DNA from: Cyanoderma ruficeps
Taxonomy: Eukaryota > Chordata > Aves > Passeriformes > Timaliidae
Direction: 5' to 3'
Length of the DNA stretch: 64,000 nucleotides
Assembly (NCBI GenBank): GCA_008694505.1
Contig: VZDJ01007753.1
Location: forward strand, 10,821,666-10,885,665
Part shown: positions 37,870-52,100 of the stretch, piece after piece
Numbering within the stretch: the first letter of the stretch is position 1
How the letters are laid out: each line of letters starts with the position of its first letter
Translations under genes and position numbers: made by a program
The notes under the pieces: generated by a model
The model's input: only the letters and a program-made list of their open reading frames with translations
Databases searched by the model: none
Told to the model about the DNA's origin: nothing

Positions 37870-38274
37870 ATGTTTCAGAGTAATGTTCAAGAGACCTTGG
37901 AAGAAGCAGATATGAAATTTCTGGTCATTCATGTTGACTTATGTCTCAAAGTATTAAAAAAAACTATGAACATGTCAACAACATTTTATTCCAAAGCGCT
38001 ACATGGCACTTCTCATTTTTTTCAGTATAGGAAGAAAGTGAACATCACCCATAAGATCAGAGGAACTGATGGTAGCCTTTTAGAAACAAATGTAGAAGAT
38101 GCCTGTTGCATTCCAATTTCATTCAGCGATATGCAATCCACAAAATGTAAGCTTTCAATGAGATCTTTAGTACAAGACTGGTTACAGATGGGTAGTAATA
38201 AGAAAGTAGCTCCCAAGTTGGTAGTAAAATCACCTCAGCATAATGTAGACCATGCTGTGCTAAGCACCTTTTAG
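37870..38274 (+). other. 134-codon ORF of unknown nature
   Basis: ATG at 37870 to a TAG ending at 38274, in AT-rich DNA where stops are frequent. The predicted product is mixed charged/polar with several Cys and Lys-rich segments (QYRKKVN, GSNKKVAPK). It has no signal peptide, clear membrane segment or motif I recognise. It could be chance, a decayed retrocopy or an unrecognised exon. A minus-strand ORF overlaps it and adds nothing. Confidence 0.15.
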
Positions 38275-40268
38275 ACACATTCATTGGATGAGACCCAATA
38301 TTGCCATGTGGAGAATGTTTATGATTTGAATGAAACTGCTTGAAAGAGAGAAATTAGTTTTCTTTACATCAATAAACCAGAACTTCACTTCCTAAGAACT
38401 AAAATATATTCAAAAAATAAGGTACAAACCCTCAAACTCACATAGATTTGGACCATACGATTTTACATCACTTCATACACCTATTAGCCTTGAAGCAGAA
38501 GGGTTGTGTGGGGCACCAGTTAGGGATTTCATTGTTAGAAGCAGCCCCTTGTGAAAGAAATATGGCTGTTGGTACTTAGCCAGTGCATTCACTGGGCTTT
38601 GGCAGTATTAGCAAAATTATACAGGAGCTGTCAACTGAAATAGTGCCAGTGGTGATAAGACAAAAAAGTGAAGGAAGCAAAAACCCCTGATACAAAAAGA
38701 GACATTTCAACTGCAATAATTAGCAACTATTCTTTTATTCAAAAAATATGGGAGCAGTAAAATAACAGTGATTTAAATCACTCTTAACTAAAGTTCCATT
38801 TAAATTTAAGGGTCAATCAGCAATGAACATGAGACAATCCACAACAGCTTGATTTAGACAAGTATCTCAAACTGTGCCTGAACATCTCATCAGCTTCATC
38901 AAATTGGTATGGGATTCTCATAACTGTAGGATTTCTCCTAAGTCATGTGTATTTGTCTGCTGTAGCATTCACAGCAGCCTTTCAGAAATAATTTTGATAG
39001 AGTTCTCATACATGTTTTGAAAAGTAAAGATACGATTCTTACTTCATACAGTGGGAGATGACAAGTAACCTTCTTGAGTCTCCATGAGTTCTGCAGATGT
39101 CAAACTTGCAGTAGAACAGATTGGACGTCTGGAAAAAAAATTAATACATAATCAAAAATAAGTGCCTAGCAACATCAGAATGTCCATTGCTGATCTAGAG
39201 TCAAATCAGATATAGTTCTCAAAGTACTTTTGTTAAATAAGTTATTTTTAATGGTGCTTAATATTTAATAAGCAGATTTTCTTTGAACTAATGTGACTTT
39301 ATGAAGATTTATTTCTAAATGTATATTTTGGTTTATTAAAAAAAAAAGTCCCTCGAGGTGAATTTATTTTGCAATTAGATTCCATTCAACATTATACTGC
39401 CAGCAACTGCCTGCAAAGGAAGGGAATGTAAATTTATAACTGCAAGCCCATGTTATAACAACTTAACACAAGGGTAACATTCAACCCATTATATTAGGAA
39501 TGCTATAAACAAAACCTCACCACAGCTAATGTGCAACTACCAAAAGACAATGAACAGATGGGCTTTCCACAGCCCCACAGAGGTTAGCGCAGTCTGAAGC
39601 TCTTGGGATTTGGGAGGGCTGGACATCAGCAACACCTTACCACAAAATCTCCTGTGGAAAGCGTTCAGAGAAGAGAAATGTCATTTGGCCCAAGATCACC
39701 TAAACACTGATGTATAATAACTGAGGTGGCCATTCCCAGAGAGGGCCTTGGTATGTAACTGGGCATCACAGCTTGTTGCTGAAATGCAGTTTCTGTTAAG
39801 GCTGTCGTCTGTTGTAATAGTTCCTGTTTGTCCATCTTTTAATTCTGAAAGGTGAAATCTAATTATTAGTCTTACCACAATTTTTATTCACAAGCTTTAG
39901 AGAACTCTCTTTAGGGGAGACTTTGTCCCTTGGATTCCATGTATGAAATGGGCAGAATTGTAATATTAAAAATCAATTTTCTCTTTGCCGAACTGGACAA
40001 GGTATGGTATTTTCTGGAAAGCCTTCAGTATTATCACAAAACTGAGAATTTTGACATTTGACCCCAAGTCATTGCCCCAAATGCCTGAATGCTCTAGTAG
40101 GAAGCGAGAAGTCTTCATTTGAACTTGTTCATTAGGTATGTTTTCTACTGGGACTGACCCATAGATGAGTCAAATTACTCTAATGCTATGTGTCAGGGGA
40201 GAATCAAGTGGCACAAACACAAACCATAAAGCCTTTAGAGGTTAAAATACAAATTCAGTGCCAGAAAT
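38275..40268. other. AT-rich DNA, no gene recognised
   Basis: A slightly GC-richer patch at 39540-39720 has no recognised homology. Confidence 0.55.
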
Positions 40269-40347
40269 TTTATATATATATACATATACATGTATACATG
40301 TGTGTGTGTGTGTATGTGTACGTACATAAGTATATATATAAATATAG
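40269..40347. repeat. Compound (TA)n/(TG)n microsatellite
   Basis: TA dinucleotides, then a mixed ATACATG section, then (TG)8, then TATATATATA. The interrupted dinucleotide tract is likely length-polymorphic. The ORF across it is an artefact of the repeat. Confidence 0.93.
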
Positions 40348-43300
40348 GATCATCTCTTTCCTAGTTAGCCTTTCTGTGGTCTTAGGGACAGAAAACTGTC
40401 AGCCAGTTATTCCCCACTGAAGAATAATCTCTTGGTAATTTGTTTATAATGTAAGTGTGTGAGATCAGATTGAGAAAAAGAAAAGAAACAAATTACTATT
40501 TTTTAAAAATGAAATTGTCAAAGGTCTTAATTCCCCAGCCTTCAAAAGATTACAGTCTGACCCTTTCATACTGTGGTCAAGTATTTCTGATGGCTTATGA
40601 CATGTTAATTAATAAGCAGCTTACCTTAGGCAGAATTGTGAAACTGCACAGTCTATTGTCTTTTGGCTTCTTAAACCTTCCTAGCCAAAGCTGGAAGGAG
40701 ATCCAGGACTGTGGTCCATTTTGTCCATTATCAGTCATAAAGAAGACTCTGCAAACTATTTTTCACAGGTCATGATGGGAGTTATAAACTTATCAGTATG
40801 TTTGAGTAGACTGGACATCTAAAACATTGTCTCCTTTAGGAGTGTAAAATCCCAGCCTCAGCTGAAAAATACCTTCTTGTAGCTTAAGCCAACAATAAAC
40901 TCCATTTCCTTTAGTCTTCCCTTCTTTGTACTGTGGTATCTATAGGAGTTTCCTTGCCAGGAAAGAGTCAAATAAAAGAAACCCACCAAATATCAAGACT
41001 TCAAACCTTGCATTCCTCCTGATCATTTGTCTTGATTCCATAGGAGGGAAGGGCTGGAAGACTCTAGTGTTTTTGTCATGGAATTTATAACTATAATTCC
41101 AAAGGCTTTGGACTACACAGGGATCAATACGGTTATAGGAACAAAAAATGCTCAGTCTCCAAACTTGAAATCCCACACATTTAATGGAAGATGCTTTTTA
41201 GAAGGAAAAGAAAGACAGGGAGGAAATCCATTTATATCAGACATATTCCCATACCATGGGTTTGAGTAAGATGTCATCTAGAAATGTGGGGAGGGAGCAG
41301 GGATGGACTGCAGTATTTTAATGCTGCCTTTTAATGTATTTGTATTATATTGAAATTTTAAATATATATAAACCATTCTAATACTTTTCAGCATTTTACA
41401 GCAAAGTGTAAGGTTCAAAAACATAATGCTAAATATTAAAAAGATATTTTTAACAAACTTTAATTTCAGACTCATACACAAAGATTCTAATCCAGCAAAA
41501 ATATTCCTTAGAGACAGTAGGACCAGTGAGAAGTGTAAGTACTGTGCCCAAAACTAGCAGTTTGCTAATCTGCAGGAAGTTACAATAGAAGTTTGACATC
41601 AATACTAAATTAGTCACACCATGTATTCTGAGAATTTTTGAGATATACATACAAATCATAGTATGTTAGATTCTGATGAACCTACAAACTGAAACCAGAG
41701 CATTTGTACAATTCATCATATTAAGAGAAGGATGTATTTGTTGTTCTACTTTCTTGTTTCTAAGAACGTAAAAAATGCATTTTTAGTCCTGGAGCTGTTT
41801 TTAGTTTAATGGAATTACACTCCTCTCTATATACATAAAGGCAAAATAAATGCCAAATAATACAAAGCCCTAAAGTCTTCATGCCAATGATCTGATTAGT
41901 TATAAACTGATAGAAACACATCTCTTTTTAAAACAACATTAAAAAATATTCCCACTATAACATGTAAAAGACTTCAAATGAGTTTCAGGTCCTATACTGG
42001 CTGTGAGTCCCACTGAAAATCTCATTAACTATATTTTCAATGATTTTGATCCATGAAGCCTGTTATAAATAGGCCCAGCAAAGTCATTTTCAGATGAAAG
42101 TGTTTCTCTTGATGTGATTAATTTTTAAGATGGGTCTCTGTAAGTGCAAAGCTTTCAAGTTACTAGAATCTTCTACAGCACACAATCCACTCCACATTTC
42201 CAAAGATTTATTTATTTTAAATTATTTTTTTCTTTCTTCCTAGCTGGTTACATTTTCTTCAATAAAAGCTACTTTAAAGTCACACTTAAAAGTGTCAAAG
42301 TCCTGTCTTTTTAGTGACTCTTTCTGTCTGATATATTGTATTAAGCAGCACACTGGGAACACTTCAAATCGTTTAGGAACACAGAAATCATTTTGTCAGT
42401 GAGGACTTAACACTGTTCAAGTTTTTACTAAAAATTACAAAAGAGTCAAAATTCTTTACCTAACCCCCAATTTTTTTCCTGAGGTACTTAAAAGTACCTT
42501 TGTCATGTCTTTTCTAATGATTGTTTATGTTAATTATATTGTAATCACTCAATTTTCTTCCGGTTTCTATAATTACAACATGCAAAAATTGATTATAGGG
42601 TTTGACACACATAATCTAATCTTAATTACAGTGTGTTTACAAATATGATGACAGATATTTTGCATTTACAGCAATTAGAAAATTTGTCTTTATTGAAGAA
42701 CTCCCCAGACCAGCACTTCCATTCTCTGCTCACCACTGAGTCACATTTCTTCCTGAATTTCTCCCTGCTCTATCCAGTCCCACAGTGTCTCACAGCAACA
42801 CCAAGGAGCCTTTCTCGGCCTGGACACGCTCCCTTTCCAGCCATCTGAATCTAAGGAAAAGGAGGGCTTTGATTCAGTAAAACCAACATCAGGTAGAACT
42901 ACAGAAAATGGTGATATTTACACTCTGTCTCTACCCTTCACTTTTAATGAGGAAATGCTCTCAGGAGCCTTTGTGAACACATACAGAGTAGGAGTTATTT
43001 TAACTTGTCCCTTGTATGACAGATAAGAAGATGTTGCTCCTTCCCATGGCAGGGCACTCACTGTTAATTGTCTAGCTTGTTAAGATGCAGCCAAAGGCTA
43101 CATACAAAACTCCCTTTTTCCTCAAGCCTCTCTTCTCCAAGTCTTTCCACAATGAAGCAGCACTCCTCATTCCTGCCAGCTCTGGTGCTCAGCTACAACC
43201 GCCTCTGCACTGAGCACAGGGGACCCTTGCTTTGCTGCACAAACAACTTTGGCATTTCTTCAACAATTGTTTTAAAACCTTTCTGCCTGTTCTGGCTGAT

Positions 43301-45676
43301 ATTTACATTCACATTTTATGAAATAGGAGTGAATCTGCACAGAAAATGTGCAGAGAAATATTGTCCTTCTCCAAAAAGGACCTGGAAAATGTGCACGTCT
43401 GTAATCTCAGCAACGTGTACACTCAGCAAAAAGGAAGATCTGCTTTTGAGAGGAGGAAATCTACCTAGGAGTTGCATAAGTGCTCCCTATTCTTCTTGAG
43501 TACAGATAAGACAGAATGGGAGAGGATATCTCTACATTTTAGTAAATATTGTCTCCATTGAACTTTTATACCTTCTCTGAGGTGGTTGAAGGGGACAGCT
43601 ATGATCTATCAAGGTTCTCTCCTCTGGTGCCTGCTGTGCCATCCAACACCAATGTCTGCATATGCCTAACTAAGGAGCATGGGAAAACTAAGGTGCTTCA
43701 GGAAATGAGGGTTTGCTGGAGGAGGAAAGAAACCATATGGCAGCCACAACTGTGCCCTTACAGTCTGTAAGCCTATACAATACATATTTTTGGGTAGCGA
43801 ACTCTTTCAAGCTGTTTCCCATGTTTGAGAAAAGAATGACCAGAAAAAATTGCTTCTACTGAGGTTGAGAAGGTCTGTATCATTTGAAAGAAGGAAAAAG
43901 AGCTTCAGCTCCTAATCTTGAATAGAAAACTTGAAAAAAAAATAGTAGAGAAAAACCTTCAGTTTTTTATGTTACTACCTCAAGGAGTTTTTGGTTTATT
44001 TATGACAGACTGTTAAACTGATCTATTTCTTTTTTCCACAATTTCTGCGCAACATATATAGCCAGAGATCTCCAATCTGAAGGTATAAAAAATAGCTAGT
44101 TGTTATTTGATCCACTCAGGTATGACTTATTCTCTTCTTTGTCTCCTCAAGTAAATTCAATTTCTCCACCTGGGCTGCAGTGTCCAGCTTTGCCCCAGCA
44201 CTTAAGGAGTTATAAAAATCAAAGACTTTTCATTTTGGAGACTGGTTTCACTAAGAAGTTAGTCACTATGAGTCAAGTCAGAAAACCTTTTAGAGAGACA
44301 GCAGGCAAACCTTTTGCTGCTAGGCTGACTGTCCACTTGTAGAGAGAAGTGTCTGGTCTCCTTATACTCCTCAGGTGGTAAGTTACCACTGAGAGGATGT
44401 GAAGAAATGAAACTCTCCTTTCCTGATCTTTGGCTTTGTTCAGGATACAGACGAAGAAGAAGAGCTACAGCAAAACTTCCATAAATCATACATAAGTCCC
44501 TTCAAAAAGGTCAAGTAAAAAAATGTCAAGGGGGTAAAAATGAGAGGATGTAGTGGAGTTCTGATGATTCCTCAGAAGACTGGACCAAGTGGTGGCAAGC
44601 TACAGGATGTACTGTTGTACTTTTACATTAAAAATAGAAAGAAGCAATTCTGGGTGTGTGAGGAAGGTCTGATATTAATGATGTGTTTCTCTCCAAAACC
44701 ATCTCAGTTTAATTGTTAATCTCAGGTCTGAGAGTTTCTTTTTTCACCATCATTGCTTGTGTTCACATAACCAATCTTAAAATAAAACTTATTATTAAGT
44801 TTAAAAATCTGAAAGGTTATTTAAGTCATTAAATTCTGTACAAAAGTTTAATCGATTTCTAAATAATAAATCAACTCTGGATGCTCTTAATAATCTTGGT
44901 GTAACACATTTCAATCCAGAAGCACTACAAAGTATTTATCTTTAATGAATAATAAATGAGACATTGGTATTGACTGAACAAATGATTAAATATTCAATCA
45001 GAAAGAGAACATGGGAATAATTTTTAATTATTAATAAACTACAGATTTTGCTTGTCAAGTGCTATCATCTTTTTGCATGAATGGCTTCTCTTAGCTGTCA
45101 TCATAGGGCAGATGAATACAGGAGCTCATATTGGACACCATCTGTCTGAGAAACAAGAGTTGTTCCACAAGATACTAGGGGTCTTACAAACTTTTTCTTT
45201 TTCAGTGAAGTCTTTGGTTCAGAAATCCTGCTCTAGTACATATTCATATTGTTACCAAAAGACAGTCACTGGGAGCCATGAAAACTGATGGTCAGCTGGC
45301 CAGCCTGACAGAAAATTTGATCTGCTGTGTTTCTTCTGTAGCTTTTTCACTGGCTGCAGTTCTCATGGTTCTCTAGAGAGTTTTTCACAGTAAGATTCCC
45401 TGAGAAGTTCTGAAATTGCCTGAAGAAGGCTATCACCAAAAAATATCCCTAAATAAGGTGGGTTTTTTTCCCTCTACTGGCTACCCTGAGGCCTATAAGT
45501 CACCCATGAGCTACTTAAGTAGAGCACTGTGGTCTTTGTCTGTATCTAAACCAATGGACCTTTTGAAATAGCCCATCCTCCTGTTCTCCCAAAGCTGTAC
45601 TGTGGCACCACTAAGTCCAAAATCCATACTGGCACTAGTTCTACCCCTCCTCTTCTCCCAAAGAAAAGGTTGGGGG
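40348..45676. other. AT-rich DNA, no gene recognised
   Basis: Short ORFs only, including a 143-codon one at 43068-43499 without an ATG start or recognisable motif. The patch at 42700-42850 is C/T-rich. No transposon identified. Confidence 0.5.
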
Positions 45677-45729
45677 TTTTTTTTTGTTTGTTTTTTGTTT
45701 TTTTTTTTTTTTTTTTTTTTTTTTTATTT
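45677..45729. repeat. Long poly-T tract with few interruptions
   Basis: About 50 bases almost entirely T, with two interrupting G-containing steps near the left end. The tail-like structure, followed by an ambiguous base 12 positions later, suggests the insertion tail of a retroelement or retrocopy on the minus strand, or simply a homopolymer that was hard to sequence. Confidence 0.95.
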
Positions 45730-45740
45730 ATACATGGAAA

Positions 45741-45741
45741 N
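45741..45741. other. Ambiguous base (N)
   Basis: The only undetermined base in the window, just after the poly-T tract. It indicates local sequencing or polishing uncertainty. Confidence 0.99.
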
Positions 45742-48700
45742 AAAAGCCTCTGCATGCTCTAGCCAGGACAGACACCTTCAGCTGTGGCTGAGCAAAGGCC
45801 CCACACTGTGAACTGTGCCATAATAAACAGCTGTCCCTCGGTGCACATGGGTCCCTAGTGGGCCATGGCAAATCTCTGCTCACTGTACAGAAAGAGTTTG
45901 TATGTGCCTGTTCATAACTTGCCGTCACTTCCACTTGGTTATAACAAGTAATGAATGCTTTACATTTGTTCCTTTATATCATGCTGCAGAGTGTCATGTA
46001 GCACAATCTGAGAATTGTATAAAAATCACCATCTGAAATGAGATTGTTCTGACACCCCCAGTGTACAGCTACCTTTTTACTCAGCTGAACTGATAAGAGT
46101 GCTGTGTGTAGCTGGTTGCTCTCCTGGAGAGTAGTTTGAAAGTAAATTTACAGTCAAAAGCAAGCCTGTCCAAAGCAGCTATTCCTTATCTATGTACATA
46201 CTTCCTAGAGGATGTTTGAATCATCTGACTTTGTTGAAACATCTGAACAAGTTTCCTTCTGTTAGATTTGAAGGGCACAGCTACTAAGCTACAATTAGCT
46301 GGGTCTTATTTTACCTTATGAATTATTGAATTTTCTATCCATGTCTCAAACACAATACCTTCATTAGACCTGGTGAAACAATTTTTTTCTTCTAGAAAAT
46401 ACTTTCTTTGTTTAAAAAAACCCAACCTTTAACACGAATATGCCAAATTGATTGGCACTTTCTTAAGGAAAAGTGAAAAAACATTCTTCATAAGGGAAAT
46501 TGTTTCATTCTAATCTTTTTGGAACAAGAGTTTTCTCCATTTTTCAATATTGAACTGACCTTTCATTTTAAGGTTTAATGTTAAGGGAAGTAAAAAGAAA
46601 ACAAACTTCATTATGAAAAATGTCTTTCAAATTGATTTTTTTACCTATTTCTTGCAATTAGTAGTGGAAGACAGATTACCAAAAGAGAAAATAACTGTAT
46701 CACATACTTCTAGCACTCTATTCAACTTATAATTACAGTCTGAAAGGTCTCACCCACTGTTCCTTGAACACCAAAAGCTTGAGAACACTACAAAGCATGC
46801 AAGGAAAGGCAATATTGTCGCAGGGATCACACATGGGAAAATTTGGTTCTGTTCCCAGGCCTGTCGTTGTCTCTGAGCTTGACTATAGGGAGGACAGATG
46901 ACTTCCTACATTTTCACAAATCCAACATAGAATTACTGATATTACTCTACTTTTAAGAAATATTTTTACTTTATACATATGTTAGACTTCTAATAAGTCT
47001 GCTGTGAATTTTATCAAATGAGATGCATTGAAATTTGTATTATTTTACCAACTGTGATTTAGTTAAGCATCCACAATTAAGCACTGCACCAAGAGGCATG
47101 ATACTTAGTCTTTGAGGATTTGTGCTGAAATAATTATGAGCTATGGGGCTGATGAGATTCTGGAATTCATTTGTAGTTATGCAGAACAGAGGTAAAAGGA
47201 AAAAGGTCATCACATCTCAGAAACCCTAAGAATTGTTTGGGATTTTTATGTAGTAGAGACTGCAGAGAATGGGAAATCTACACAGAAAGATACATTAAAA
47301 ATGAACCTTCACCTCTATTTTCATTCTTTTTGGAGTTTTCATAAAACTCAGTCCATTGAACTTGTGCCAGAAAAATGGATTCATGAAACTTGAGTCTCAT
47401 TTTAAATCCTCATTTTTAAGGATTTATTTTTCTATACTTGTGTAAATGTAGAACCGACAAGGGTGAAGAACTGAACTTAAACTCTTCTTTGAAGTGTCAG
47501 TCACAGAAGATGTGGGCCACTGAGCTTCCAAGCTGATTCTTCCCACAGTTTCAGATCAATGGGACCAGTTCAAAAGTCAAGAGCTATTCCTTTCTGAAGA
47601 CCACAAGAGCTACCTGTCCTTGCTTGTCTCTCTTCACCTCTCCAAATTTACAGAGTACCCTAAAGACATTGGGTGGACTTGATTTGGGGGAAGTGTCATC
47701 TTGACAACACACTTCAAATCATCCGGCACATCTGGTTGTTTTCCTTGGTGAAGTGAAATTCTACAAGCCCTTTTTACAGAGTCCTGTGCTGGTAAAACAA
47801 AATGGAACTTCCTTTATCTGCTCAGGGGAACTAAAGCAGAGCTTAACACATTTTGTGCATCCATTTTAGATCTGCGTGTCTCATACATAATAAAAACTTT
47901 TCTGGTGTATCCACTGGAACTACACATGGCCTCAAAAAGCATAAGGAATAATTCTGTTGTAGACAATGTTTTGGTAGCCAGTCTCCTGATGATCTATCAT
48001 AATCTTTCTGTAACAATAACATACTGGAATTAATACAGGAAAACTGAGAGAAAAAAAAAATTTGTGCATTCATCAGGCAAAGTTAAGTTCAGTCGTTAAA
48101 TATGTCATAATGTTTCCTTTGATAAGCCTTTCTGAAAAATTCAATTAGGAAACAGAGGTCTAGAAATGTAATAATACTTTGGAGATATTGATTTCTCATA
48201 TATACATTTCCAATAAACTGAGTATATCAGTCAATGACTGCAAAAGACAGCAGGCTATATGTATAGCTGTATGTAACACTTCAAAAACCACAAAAACCAC
48301 TATTTTCATAAAGTTTATCTCCAAAGATTTTATCTTTGCTAATACTGTGTTTCTATATTTGAAAAATATAACCCAAGAGATACATTTCCATGGCCAAACT
48401 AACTGTTTGTAGCTGTCCAGTTCTTTGCTAACAGCATCCATGGTCGTTTGTTGTGGTAAGCTTTAGAGAAACAAGATGGTTCAGGTGTTACTTTATTCAT
48501 GTTTTGCGGTTTCAACTTGAAAAACTTAATTAACACAATATCAAGTTTGCTAACAAGCACAATAGTTTGAGTGAATAGCTATTTTTTTATACACAAAGTG
48601 TCTGCTTCAGAAGTTACGTTTTATTCATGATAACCTTCTGGATTAGTTCTAATTATCAAATAAAATATTGGAAGGTGTTCTTTCAGATGATTCTGACGTA

Positions 48701-48884
48701 AAAAACCTTTTTGATATCAGTCTCACATATTTTAATTATTTCAGATATGCCTTGTTTAAAATAATAAAAAAGGTAAACTGTCAGACTTTTCTGCACTTAA
48801 GAAAAGGAAAAAAAAAAACCCCAGAGCTGGAGACAATTTCTAGGAAATTACATAAATTGTAATAGGGTCATAAAGAAAGGATGC
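45742..48884. other. AT-rich DNA, no gene recognised
   Basis: Sequence just right of the poly-T (45745-45900) is GC-richer and includes AATAAA at about 45822, but carries no recognised gene or repeat. Confidence 0.5.
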
Positions 48885-49140
48885 TAAAAGATAAATATAA
48901 AGCTGATGAAAGGAGAAATTTTTTAAACATGGTATGTCATTAACCTGTGGAACTTGCTACCACAGGATATAATTGAGGTTAAGAGCTTAAATGGAATTAA
49001 TAAAGAATTATACATTTACATGGATAATGAGAACCTAGACATGATAAAAATTTACTAGAATGTAAACCTTAGTACCTCAGGGCAGAAGTTAACTGCTAAA
49101 AGGTAGAAGCCTGAATGCTTCTTACAATGTTCTATGACAA
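48885..49140 (+). mobile_element. Ancient CR1-type LINE 3' relic, + orientation
   Basis: CCTGTGGAACTTGCTACCAC, then AGGATATAATTGAGGTTAAG, then AGCTTAAATGGAATTAATAA, then ACATTTACATGGATAATGAG. This follows the order of the 3' section of old reptile/bird CR1-type LINEs ('ggaactcattgccacaggat...gaggccaagagctta...'). It is strongly diverged. It seems related in type to the relic at 28556, in the opposite orientation. The edges are approximate. Confidence 0.62.
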
Positions 49141-52100
49141 ATGTATTCTAATTAAAACCTAGGTTTTAATCTTGTTTATTCTACTGGTATACTACACTGA
49201 CTTTCCTTTGTACTTCTCTGTGCTTTTATTCTGCTACTTGTGCCATTGATTTCCAGGGAGTGGTAAACCTTCAGTAATCCTAGTTTCTCCTAATATCCCT
49301 CTTGGTATGCAGGGAAAGAGAGAGCTCATTTTAATATAAGCTTTCAAATCTAATTTGCAGCACTTTTGGAGTCCCTGCTGTATCGTTACAGTGATATCTA
49401 AATCTAATGCACACTTGAGAAAGGAGGCGTAAGGAGCTGATAGCAGCAGTGGGCAAGGTAGAACAATGACATGGCCAGGCAAAAGACAGAACTGGAGAGT
49501 GACAAAAATGGCACAGAAATGCTATGTTTGGACAAGGGGAGCTAAAGGAGTGGGGACAACATGGAATGGATACTGGCATAAAAGAAAACCTATGTGAAGT
49601 TCTGGAGTCATGGATGCCTCAAAAGCTGTCTTAGACTAAAGAAAAGAAAATGGGAATAACTGCAGACAAAAATCTGAACAGTGAAAAGACAAAAAAATTT
49701 AGAGCTGTTAGTCCCTCCTCCAAAAATATTTGTATGAAAGCATTAGTAAAGCTACACAGACCAGGTACTACCCTTGTTTTGCCAAGGGATATAGCCTGCA
49801 AAATGCATTCACTAACAGGCTTTGGGCAGTTGCTATTGCTAAAATAAAGTAGAAAACCAATATATCTGTTTGCCCAGACAAAAACTGAGAACCTACATGA
49901 CATAAAAATAAGAGGTCCTTTGCCAAGTCAAGTCAAGCCCTGATGGATCTGGCGAAGCAGATTCTAGAATACAACTGTGCTCTGTGAAAGAGGAAGAATT
50001 ATATGACATGTAGTGATGGTTCCTGGAAGCCTTGCAGATGAAAATCTAGGTTAGTGTTCCCTGAAGACATGGCAAACATTAGGTGCTACATTTTTAAAGT
50101 TCTCATTGCTAGCATGGCAACTACATGTGGTCATCTAGCAAACTTACTTTGTAGAGAATTTTCTAAATAAAGTCAGATCTGTTTTATCTCTATATAGCAC
50201 GTTAAAGGCAGTTCAAAGAGAGGAGGATGAAGACCTCACTCATAAGCTTGTGACCAGAAGTGCTGCCTGATTATAAAGCAAAGGAGTCGGGATGAAAGGA
50301 GGCCTCTGAACACCTTGCTGGAGAGTTAGGGACTGTAACTATGGTGAATCCAGTACAACTCAGCCATGCCTGCTGGGCAGTGGTGTCTCCACAGGCAGAT
50401 AGATGGTGCCTAAATCTGTCCAGGAGAGAGCGTCATTACAGAGGGGAAGACACCCTATGGAGGTGTAGAAACTGAGTATTGAAAAAATGTCTACAGTGCA
50501 GAATATTAGTATTTAAAGATGTTATCTGCATTTATCACATTTGTCACTTACTATTAATTTAAATTCCCTTTATGCATCTGTTCAGGAAATAATTAGAATT
50601 TTATGCTGCAGTAAATATGCTTGTTCATCCATTAGTGCAAAGTAGAAGATTAATTGCAGTACAATGGGAATCAGGACTACCGCATTCAGAGCTACAGGAA
50701 CAAGGGTGACAGCTGTGCTGCCCACATACTTTGCCTCAGTAAGCTTCAAAACTTCAAACCCAAATATAGATGAGAAAATAATTAAACTCCTGACAAGGTA
50801 GGTCCTGTACTTGTGTGTGCAACCAGACAGACAACCAGCAGAACAACAAAGGATCACGGGGAAACTAACAAAATAACACTGTCCCAAAAGATCTTTTAGT
50901 CAGTTCTTCAGCTATTTTTATACACATTGTTTATATAGAGAGATTCACAGTTTGTACCAATCATTACATTTTATAGAAAAATAACCTGAACTCTCTTTAA
51001 ATATCTGTGGTAAAATTCAAAAATGCACTATGATATCATAAAGCTGTATTAATTTGGCAATGAAACTCTAGAAGGCTGAAAAAAAATCGTAACTGCCACT
51101 AGCTGAAAACGACACTGTAAAATTAGAGCCAAGACCAAAGATAATGAGTTGGAGAAAAGAGATGTAGGCAGAAGAAAAACACTGTAAAAGTTGCCCTGCC
51201 TCACTGTGTCTGGCTCAAGACGAAGGAACAGTGTGGTGATAGACATACCCCACACCACTCTTCAGAGCAAAGGTGTTTATGAACATCGTCCTGGTTATAC
51301 AAACCAAAGAAACATGGGATTACTCCTTTCCTCAAAGAAATCAATCACTTACCCAAAAGCATACCCTAAATGAGGATCTTTGTCATGGCATTTGTTTGTG
51401 GGGATTGACTAAACCCACTGATAAATGCAGGGAGAATGTTTATTCCCAACAAACCAATCATATGTGATTAGCCCCGGGGGGGTTGTGCAATTAAAAACAG
51501 TTTTGTAACTGGATGATTCATATTGTTCTACTGCATTATATCAAATAATGTACAGATTAGGTGAGTTTTGGCTTATGAAAAGTTAGGACTTTTAGAGATA
51601 TTTTGTGATATTCATAATGAGTAAAAATCAAATATAAATTGGCAGGTTTCTTACAGGTTTGGCAACTGGAAATCAACTGTTAGACTCAAAGTACATTTAG
51701 TCTTTTGTGGCTGCCTAGTGGCCCCTTGCCCCGACTAAAGATAAAACACTTCTACTGCCACAACTTGCTTGAATAATTTTTTGCAGACAGTGCAAAATCT
51801 TCTTTATTTAAATTTGTTGGTTGACTCACTTTGTGGCAGGTAGCTGGGGACAAGAGCAAAGAAGGTACTGCTCAAATTCAAAAGTAGCCATATGCCTTGC
51901 TTTTAAAGTGGATTAATGTTTCAGAAATGGGTGCAACTGTCAAAAGGAGATTCAAGAGATTTCATGTCTAACATTCTTCTGATTTATATTTTTTAAGGAT
52001 GATATGTGCTTGAAACATTTGTCTGTGCTACGTATCTAGTGCAACTGTCAGAGACTAAAAAATAAAATAATGAAATATGTAAAAGGAGCACTGAAACTAC

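Noticed and set aside
43068..43499. 143-codon ORF on +
   Set aside because: It starts without an ATG, has no motif, and sits in C/T-rich DNA that lowers stop density.
50582..50887. Hydrophobic 101-codon ORF on the minus strand that looks like a membrane protein
   Set aside because: No recognisable family. Hydrophobic ORFs arise readily from T-rich codons on one strand of AT-rich DNA, and there is no supporting promoter or exon structure.
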